This document shows, in pieces, positions 56,019 through 64,000 of a DNA stretch of 64,000 bases. Source of the DNA: Platynereis dumerilii (Eukaryota; Annelida; Polychaeta; Phyllodocida; Nereididae); assembly GCA_026936325.1 (NCBI GenBank), contig JAPTHN010000001.1:137183138-137247137 (forward strand), read 5' to 3'. The translations under genes were made by a program, and so were the position numbers. The notes beneath the pieces were generated by a model, which saw only the letters and a list, made by a program, of their open reading frames with translations, ran no database searches and was not told the DNA's origin. Numbering within the stretch: the first letter of the stretch is position 1; each line of letters opens with the position of its first letter.

Positions 56019-58212
56019 TCAATGGAAGGGCTGAAAAGTTCCCTGAGTCTTTTTCATAATGAAGTTTCATTTGAGGTACATTTTTTTGAGTTTATACCAG
56101 TAGGAGTAACTACAGGCATATTTAACATTGTCATCCAGCTTTGAAAAGTTGCACACATCATTTACTGATTGTAAGCACACTCTCAGATATTATAGCATGC
56201 CTTGTAAGTTTCCCGAAGGAGTATTTATAGGGATCCCCAAAGGAGTGTGTACATACTTTAAGGAAGGACTCTCCTCAACTACATTGTATGTAAGGCAAGG
56301 TCAGCATCGATGAGACTTTCTACCCATCTGCTTCCTTCTAGCAGCCACTGGCCTGAAACTTTATACACATGCATACTTTCCCAGTTTGATAATAAATTAA
56401 GATTCCTCATATGATTCAGGGAATGGCCACTGAATCTGTTTTACTCAGGGGAAAGGTTGTTGGTTTGCTGCCAGCACAGGAACCTGCATGGCCGGGATTT
56501 ACCATTACTGTTGATCTCTTTTTCCAACTCATTCCATGCACAATCAAGACAGCTTGTTTACAGTCATCTGGAAACAGTAGCAGGAAAGACAGAATGGCAA
56601 ATGTTGACATCTTTTTGAGCACTCTGGGAGGCATGATATACTCCCAAGGAGATGTCAGAAACTGCTTCTTCAGAGCCACTACACACTATCAACTGATGCT
56701 TCTTGAGCCACCCGCAATAAAAGAACTAAGCTCATGGCATGAGGTAAAGAGCTCAGAAGATAATCAGTAAAAATTAAAGATACCTGCAGGAAAGCTTTGT
56801 GTAACCTGGGCCTCATCAAACTTGAATGCCTTCTCGAAGTGATGCACTTCAGATTGGACATTTGATGAAATACCTGATGACATTGTGTTTGATATAACAG
56901 GTTAGAGAAGAATTCTTGGATGTCAGAGAACTTTGAAGTCCTTGTGCGGGTATGATATAGTGTTTGGTAAGCCCAGTCACTCAACTGTAATTGTTTGCAA
57001 TTCTTGATAGTCTGTGGGATGCAAAAAAACTTATACTCCTGTCCCCTGAAAATGAGCTACACATACATACTGGCACCGATGGACAAGGGGTCTGAACAAT
57101 ACAGTCCGTCACTGATAAGACATCATCACATAATTTTCGCTGGAACAGTGATTCAAATCAAGCACATGCTTAATTGGTTGCCTCTGTTGATATATGACGA
57201 ATTTTGTCATACTGCATTGATATTCCCAAGAGAGATAAGCTATCAATAACATGATAACATTTTGGCTGTTGTGCTGCAATGACAGGGTAAGCGAAATGAT
57301 ATTAAAAGAAATAGATGTATCTTCCGCAATACAGCATCTGAAAAATACTGTAGATGAAAAGCACATCCAATATCACCAATGCACAGTAAATGCACACAAT
57401 TTTGCTTAATGGATATTAGCTTGGTTTCAAAAATTCAATAGCAATTGACCTGCACATGAGAGTCAATTTAACATATCGAACAAACCTACAGGATGACACT
57501 CACATTTATGCATCAAGGATTCAATGTCCTCGCACCTTGCTGTTATTTACTTGCCATGTCCCTCCCTCTGTTCCACTGATTCTTCCTTATAGGTCCCAAT
57601 GTCCCAGTGCAGGAGAAACACACTATTAGATGTTTGTTACTTTTCATTGATAATTATTTATCCTTGTCCTCATTATTACAACAGCAGATTCATTTGGGTA
57701 TCGTTTCATGCACAGTTACCAATGATTAGCAAGCTGGAACTACTCCTATCTTAGTTAAATGATGAGTTATCACCAAAATGACTACAGAAATGGGTTTTGC
57801 TCATACAAAAACCCCAAAATTGATGTGCTGCATGAGCTGGTAGAGCTGAAGGATAGCACGGTATTATTTATACGATAAAATCCAAGATGGCTGCCAACCG
57901 CCATCTTGAATTACATCAGATACATGTGTGCGCCTTTATAATGTTATCACTTGATGTTTTTGACCATGCCATGCCACATAAGTGACTTCTCAGTTATCAT
58001 AATGGCATGTAATTCACAGTTAATTGAAATTTCATGGTCGCCATTTTGAATTGACGGCCATTTTGAATTTAGAGATTTTTCAGAATGGCTCCATATCCAA
58101 TTTTTTAGAGTATATTCAGAAGATCATCTGTGCCAAATTTCATGCTTGTAACACGAAGTGCACAATGGTTTCAGATATATTATAACTTGTGACCTCATTG
58201 ATGTTCAGCTGG

Positions 58213-58899
58213 TGACTTGTATCGATAGCATTGAATGTATACAATATGGCATCACAAATTGCTTATGTGTCAGAGAGAATAACATGGCATGGACAGGCAT
58301 ATGACCTCATAAGGAACGTGTCAGTCCAATTCTGTAATAAGCGCTTGACATTTTGTCACCCTTCACTGCCAGAGCTGCTTGAAACGACCAGACATGCATG
58401 CTCGAAACTATATGTCACATTTGTTGCTCAGTGCCAGAAAAAAGACTGTTGCTGAGTTTTGAAATTCAGGATATAAAGACCGAACACATCCCTCACGCAA
58501 GTTTGATTGTAACACAGTTTGAACTCCGAAGTTTTTCCATAAGGCATTTATAAGACAGTAGCGAAAGAAACATGAAATGCAAATGAGCATGGGCGTAGGA
58601 AAAAGATAACAGCAAGCCAAATACGGATGCAAGAACAACTCCATGCACATTCAGTCATTCACATTTTGTTTGATCAATGTTTCTGTGTCAATGACACTAT
58701 AGTGTGGAGTGAGTCGTGTTTATAAATTGCACTGACTTCACCTAATTGCCTAACAAAATGCTACAGCAAAGGTCAACAGAAAATTGAAATTTTTATCCTC
58801 ACTTATCAGATTAGGCCAATCCATTCATAAGCGACGGTAAGTTCTACATATCATATGGAAAACTTAAATTTAAAGCCTGTTTTCTTAAAAATCCTGCTC
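58213..58899. other. unassigned stretch
   Basis: No recognised feature. Confidence 0.4.
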
Positions 58900-59195
58900 C
58901 GCTGAAGGTCTTTGTCTCACAATTTTATGCGTGGGTTCGAACCAGTTGGAGAACTCTAAATTTTCAGTAGACCTTGATGAGCAAAATCCCAGCTGGATGT
59001 CATTCGGATGAGACATTGAATTAGCAGCCCCTTAATTGTATCACTGCTATCAGCGTCTGTGCTGGGGAAGTAAAGGATCCCTCACATGGGATTTGTAACA
59101 TGTGGAGGACTCCTCCCATCTGATCAATCAACCCTCATGAGCACCCAAAATTGGGTTTGGAGGGCTGTACTTCCCATATCTATCCATCTGGTATC
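58900..59195 (+). mobile_element. SINE-like retroposon with TATCCATC tail
   Basis: A B-box-like GGGTTCGAACC at about 58933 is followed by ~250 bp ending in TATCTATCCATCTGG, the same style of tail as the SINE at 8718. Box A is degraded. Confidence 0.6.
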
Positions 59196-60239
59196 TATAG
59201 TTCTAACCATAACTTTTAAAAGTCACTGCGAGTAAAATATAATAGCTTAACTGACTTTCTGGCTAATAACGCCTGTATCAAATTGGTTTTGTTGTTTGCA
59301 CAGAGGCTGTATGCCAAAACCAACAAACCAAGTTCGCAATTTTTGTCAAAATTTCAGATCACGTTCTGGTAAGCAGTGTGATTTTCTTCTAATACCCTTA
59401 TTTATTTGTACGTCCGTTTCCACCTAAACTACATAGGCCTAATCAGCTTTTCTAGCAAATCTAATAAGTTGAGATGATTATTGTCATACCCAGGTTGTCA
59501 GAAGGACTGTAAGGCTTCACTCACGGGCATATGCAGTAGTCACGTTGTGTGACATGCACTAATTGACAGTCACAAATGGTGTTACCAGTAATTAAAAGAA
59601 ATGTATCTATATAAGCAATGTAATGATATACCCATGATTCATCCATTACTGCAAATTTATCAATAAATGAAATAAACCGTATTTTACTCACTCAAGTTAA
59701 ATCACGTGTCAATCTCCAGTGGGAAAGATTCGAGTTAAAAAAATTCTTGCCAGTTTAAGTGAAATATATAAATTCTTTCTTGGGTGGTCTTGAAATAAAT
59801 AATTTCTGGTGGGCGTATTTCATAACATGGTGGAGCTTGATTTAAAAACAAATATTTGAGGATATTGTGCGCAACAAAATAAATAATTACTGTTACAATT
59901 ACTGCAAAATAAATTATTCCCTATCAAGGAAGACTTCTATCTGGTGCTTTACCTCATAGAACTAGAAGTTCTAGATTGAACATTTTAATATCAGTTGGCT
60001 TGATATATATATATATAGGCTGTGGCACCTAAATAGGCTCCTCACTGAACCTCTAAAAAGGTGCAGAACCTTGACAGAGCATTGCTTGCTGAGATAGCTC
60101 AGTTTCGAGGCAACCTCATTATGATGCAAGTTCAATGAACTAGATATCTTTTACCTTCAGTGAACGAAATTGAAATTCGAATGAGGTATTGTAATCACTT
60201 GGGTAAAATTTTGTCCGTCCGACGGGCGGGCGGGTGGGC
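59196..60239. other. unassigned; short (TA)n near 60003
   Basis: No gene recognised. Confidence 0.4.
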
Positions 60240-60770
60240 GTTCAAGCGGATAGGTCATTTCCAGGCCGAATCTGAGCCCCTATTGCATGTACATTGATTT
60301 GGTGCACATGTAGCCTGTATGGTATAGTTACACAAGTGCCTTTTGATGGTCTGATCGATGGATACTTTGTACTTTTTGTTTTGAAAAATTGAGAAAAAAT
60401 CTTTTTTTTCGTTTCCGGGCAAGGACTGCTTATACATAGATGAAATTTTGTACAGATGTAGCCGATATGGTCTAGTTGTGCCTTTTGATGATCTTGGTAC
60501 TTTTTGAAATATTGAGAAAAAAAAGAAGATTAATTTCATTTCTGTGCTAAGATTCAGTCCTATTGCATATACATGGATGGAGTTTGCTACACATATAGCC
60601 TATAATTGTCCCTTTTGATGATCTGATTGATGCATTTTCTGTATTTTTGAAAAAAATTGTGTAAAAAACTAAAACAACTTTTTTTTTCATTTCCGGCCCA
60701 AGACTCAATGATATTTGGTACACATATATTCTATGATAGTCTTAACATTTTTCAGTTATGCTCCCCATGA
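60240..60770. repeat. three to four diverged ~150-bp tandem repeats
   Basis: Each unit contains CATTTCC(G)G, a TATTGCATATACAT-like segment, ACACAT(G)TAGCC, CCTTTTGATG(A)TCTGAT and an A-rich AAATTGAGAAAAAA end. G-rich GGGCGGGCGGGTGGGCG lies at the left edge. Confidence 0.75.
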
Positions 60771-61454
60771 TAGAATACCACATTCACTGTTGTGAAGTTC
60801 TTGGCTGAAGGTTTGCTGCTTTGCAGCCTATGTTTTTACAGATCAAATCCAGGAACCTAAGAACAACGGGACATCCAGATCTCTTGCCGATAAGTCGATA
60901 TACGTTGGGGGAATTAACAGAAGGCAAGCTGTCTTATCATACATTGTCATATTATTGGTCTGATACCTTAATTTCTCTAATTGAAACCAGAAGATGAACA
61001 TCCCAAATTCTGACAAATCTGACAAATATTAGCAAATTAGGATGATCCATAAATTATTATCTTAATAGTCCAAATATGTCTCCTCATAGTCGGTCGAGTA
61101 ATTTTCTATGTAAAATGACAACTACATCGCCTTATGCTAATTCATTGGTTTGACCTAATTCAATCAGGATACTGACTCCAGATATTGCACGAAGGTAAGG
61201 CGATAAAGAGTATGCAGCATCTATCTCATATAAAAGTCGTATATCTGTATACTATGGCAAGTTGTGTGGCTTCGGTTGTCACCTGGGAGATTATCCCAGT
61301 TTTGTTTGCCATAGAAATGTGCATGTGTCCACAAAATCTTCATCCACGTTTTATTCTAGGCAACAAGGTATGATTTGGATAACAACATATTGTATTTTTT
61401 AGACACTAACTTTGAGGATTCTGAAATATAGTGGTGGTTCTGGTGAACCTTAAA

Positions 61455-61790
61455 TGGTATGTGTGTGTGTTTGTGTGTTGTGTTGTGCTGGTGTACCCCG
61501 GATCAGCCGGGGCAGCTCAACCACCATCTTTGTGGAGGGAGCTGCACTTTATTTTTTGGTGACCGCCGTATGATGATGAGATGAGAAGACCGGGAGTCTG
61601 GAACATACCCTATTATTTCAGGGAGGCCCAGGGTCTTTCAGTTGCCCCAGCATAGAATACTGGATACAACCCGCCTCCGTTTAATGTCCCATGGGCTCGG
61701 ACTAAAGTGAGTTCCCGGGGTGAGATTTGAACCCACGCCCTCAAAGCCAGTGGACAAGCAGTCTTGACCATTAGGCCATGGAGGAACATA
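61455..61790 (-). mobile_element. tRNA-headed SINE with alternative 3' end
   Basis: On the minus strand it has the same head and core as the SINEs at 33370 and 39621 (GGGTTCAAATCTCACCCCGG, ACTCACTTTAGTCCGAGCCC). After the CATACGGCGGTCACC core it switches to a different end with AGCTGCCCCGGCTGATCCGG and a CA-rich tail. Confidence 0.85.
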
Positions 61791-61800
61791 AAGATATAAC

Positions 61801-62850
61801 TATAGTGCCACCTGTATGTAAGTGAAATTGGTAATAATTTGCCATTGGTCAATGTTTAACATCCTCGAACAATCTGCTTGTGCAAGCAAGGAACATGATA
61901 TTGGCTCTTGTAGTGCAGTAGCTTAGCATATAATTGTTCACTTTTATGGTAAAAGCACCAAATTTTGCATATAGGTACTTTTGAATGTGCTCTTTCAGGA
62001 ACAATGGAGTACCAGAAGATATCTGGCCCGGAACGGCCGCCATCTTGGATTTAAAAATGGCCGCCAAAATTTTGCTATTTTCCCTTTATCTCAACCATTT
62101 CTGAAGATAGAGAGATGATTTTTGGCCAAAACATGCATTTAAAGGTATATTTCGATATCATATTCACTTTGTGTAAATACTTCGGCCATATGGCGGCCAT
62201 GTTGGATTTAAAGATGGCCGACACCATTTTTGCTATTTTCTCTTTATCTCAACCATTTCTGTAGATAGAATGATGAAATTTGGTCAAAACATGTATTTTA
62301 AGATATATTTTCATATTATAGTCACTTTATTTCAATTATTCGATCATAATGGCGGCCATCTTGGATTTTAAAATGGCCACCACAGTTTTGCCAAATTTTC
62401 TCTCTTTCTCAACTGTTTTCATAGATATAGATATGATATTCGGCCAAGTCATGTGTTTCAGGATATATTTTGATGTCATGATCACTTTTTGTCTATAATT
62501 TTGCCATAATGGTGGCCATGTTGGATTTAAAGATGGCCGCCACTATTTTTGTTATTTTCGCTTTATCCCGACTGTTTCTGCAGATAGAAAGATGATATTT
62601 GGTCAAAACATGTATTTTTAGATATATTTTGATATTATAATCACTTTTTGTTAACATTTCTGCCATAGTAGTGGTCATCTTGGATTTTAAAATGGCTGCC
62701 AACACTTTTGCTGTTCTAGTTTTCCTCAACTTGACTATTTCTGGAGATAGAGAGTTTGTACTTGGCCAAAACATGTATTTTAAGTTGTATTTTTATATCA
62801 CAATCATTTTGTAGTAGTAATTGAACTCAAAGATGACAGCCACCATTTCA
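61801..62850. repeat. ~158-bp tandem repeats behind a MITE-type terminus
   Basis: The left edge (TATAGTGCCACCTGTATGTA) is a variant of the MITE terminus at 49884. From about 62030 five units of ~158 bp follow, each with GGCGGCCATCTTGGATTT or a variant, a CTTTATCTCAACCATTTCTG-like stretch and AAACATGTATTTTA. Probably the end region of a larger DNA transposon. Confidence 0.8.
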
Positions 62851-63079
62851 AATAGTTTATAATGCAGACTAGTATTTTAATACTCAGATAAATTATCATA
62901 GGCATATGATGGCAGAGATGACCTACCTCGTTCTATTGATATGTTATGGTTTCAGAATTTTGAATGCTTTAACATCAGTTCTTCAGGACACAGAGGGAAG
63001 GAGACTTTCTATTGATATTGATTCCCGTGACTGGATTGTTCCTTGAAAGCTTGTTTGCATTATTCCAGATAGTCACCCA

Positions 63080-63271
63080 GTGATTCCACCTCTCTGCAAC
63101 AAAGTGATCTTTAGGGGAGGAACCTTGGGCAATGTTCCCCTTGTCTCTGCCCATGGGCGCTGTACTATGGCTGCCCTGAGCTGTATCATTGTGGAAGGCT
63201 CACCACGAATTTCGTGCCTGCATTGCAGTGCATGACTGATAGTATATATATACAATACAATACAATACAAT
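63080..63271 (+). mobile_element. SINE 3' module with (ACAAT)n tail
   Basis: TCTGCCCATGGGCGCTGTAC, TGTATCATTGTGG and the ACAATACAATAC tail match 11180-11313. The 5' part is missing. Confidence 0.7.
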
Positions 63272-64000
63272 CTACGGACTCTGGTGAGAGACATTATGGG
63301 TCATACGTTTCTAAAATACTGCAGAAAAGGAAACAGCATGTTAGTGAAGTCATGATGAAGACATAAACTAATTGTCCTGCTTAATTAATCCTCTTGCAGA
63401 AAAACTGCAAAATCATCCTAGCCACTGGATGCATCCAAGAGAGACCAGACATTTTCTTGTCTTTTTGCTGTATGTGAGTCTGGCAAAGATGATCTGCGCA
63501 TGTTATTTTCACATGAGAACCAATGCGAATCAACAGCTCTTTCGTCAGGAGTTGTATTAAAACCATGGCAATATAAAGCAAGATTAAGACTGACCAAAAA
63601 GTCAGACCCAATTTCTTGTTCCTGACAGCTTTAAACGAATAAACCATGCAGGGATGTTGGTAAAAAAGGACATTACACTGATTCCTAGAAATTTAACAAT
63701 TCGAGCAACAATGAAGAGCTGTATCTGTTTGTGTCTGAGAACTAATGAATATTTATGTGGTTGCACAACAGTAATATGTCACTTCGACAAAGGACTGATT
63801 GCAAAAGGCCTGGAAGTAGGTGACCAGTCTTGATCAGATTTTTTCAACCATAAACACAAGTGGAGGCAGATTCACGCTTGATGCTGCCCATGCACATGAT
63901 GCAGAAAGGCAGGGTCACCAGATGACAGTACTCTGTGTGTGACTTAGATCCTGATGAAGTTGTGTTGTTAGTGGTGCAGTCGATCAGCGAAGTAAGAGAC
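63272..64000. other. unassigned right edge
   Basis: Overlapping opposite-strand short frames at 63372-63647 show no recognised motif. Confidence 0.4.

Larger units (their letters stand above)
53447..58212 (-). mobile_element. decayed ~4.8-kb TIR element with a nuclease-like gene (Academ-like?)
   Basis: The ends resemble each other in inverted orientation: left GTGCACTTTTTGTTACAAGC near 53478, right the complement of GCTTGTAACACGAAGTGCAC near 58145. Both ends then have GATATGGAGCCATT and repeats of the CCAAGATGGC type. The start CAGCGG/CAGCTG and the exact edges are approximate, and no target duplication was found. Between them one minus-strand gene is recognisable in scattered pieces, in the order known for a multi-copy marine-invertebrate protein family. 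Pieces include a HNSxNVIMLL-like block near 57.27 kb, QSAFLKDVLALRN and GNPFL near 55.8 kb, SVDALTIDGAAI near 55.28 kb, LDIVFEVF near 55.11 kb, TREMREQG near 55.07 kb and DTVVVMLSVS near 54.77 kb. It is heavily broken. Acidic DGAA and DT(D)VVVL motifs suggest a PIN/XPG-type nuclease. The Academ superfamily is known to carry an XPG-like nuclease, hence the proposed link. Confidence 0.55.

Noticed and set aside
56411-56770. Plus-strand 119-residue frame as a gene
   Set aside because: It lies antisense within the decayed minus-strand gene of the TIR element and shows no domain.

Overview
This is a repeat-dense, AT-rich piece of an animal genome. The organism is a metazoan, most likely a marine invertebrate. 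The evidence is an L2/CR1-type LINE family with APE-like endonuclease and reverse transcriptase, several tRNA-headed SINE families, many inverted-repeat DNA transposons with hAT-, mariner- and MULE-like target duplications, and a decayed TIR element whose protein resembles an uncharacterised multi-copy family I recall from echinoderm, coral and other marine genomes. An echinoderm or other deuterostome is a guess. I see no bacterial genes, rRNA, CRISPR array or convincing stand-alone tRNA gene. I also recognised no LTR retroelement or Polinton.

Layout. 0.2-3.4 kb: a nearly complete minus-strand LINE. 5.0-5.7 kb: a 48-bp minisatellite. 5.8-7.8 kb: foldback and LINE relics. 7.2-19.6 kb: a recent tandem duplication of a ~5.15-kb unit. 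It carries a LINE relic, a SINE with its target duplication, two MITEs and further SINEs. Copy 2 was later hit by a 1.38-kb hAT-like element and a 607-bp MULE-like element, both with clean target duplications. 20.6-37.3 kb: an older, diverged set of duplicated blocks interrupted by foldbacks, rearranged LINE fragments (22.9-23.5 kb) and a younger 5'-truncated LINE (26.4-27.7 kb). 33.0-33.3 kb: the only good candidate for a host coding exon, a terminal exon on the minus strand. 33.8-34.1 kb: an array of ACAGACGTCTG palindromes. 39.1-43.4 kb: a TIR element with nested SINE and LINE pieces and a TATA/initiator promoter preceded by tandem repeats. 44.6-46.3 kb: a 1.72-kb element with ~470-bp terminal repeats. 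48.2-51.2 kb: a large inverted-repeat structure with a nested MITE and SINE. 53.4-58.2 kb: the ~4.8-kb Academ-like relic, the most interesting object here. 60-63 kb: tandem satellites, including ~158-bp units carrying YY1-like sites, and more SINEs.

The window is mostly a stack of transposons in intergenic or intronic DNA. What can be read is the order of events: old duplications, LINE and SINE insertion, recent tandem duplication, then DNA-transposon insertion into one copy. No genes here form a pathway. All family assignments rest on reading motifs by eye; no database search was possible.
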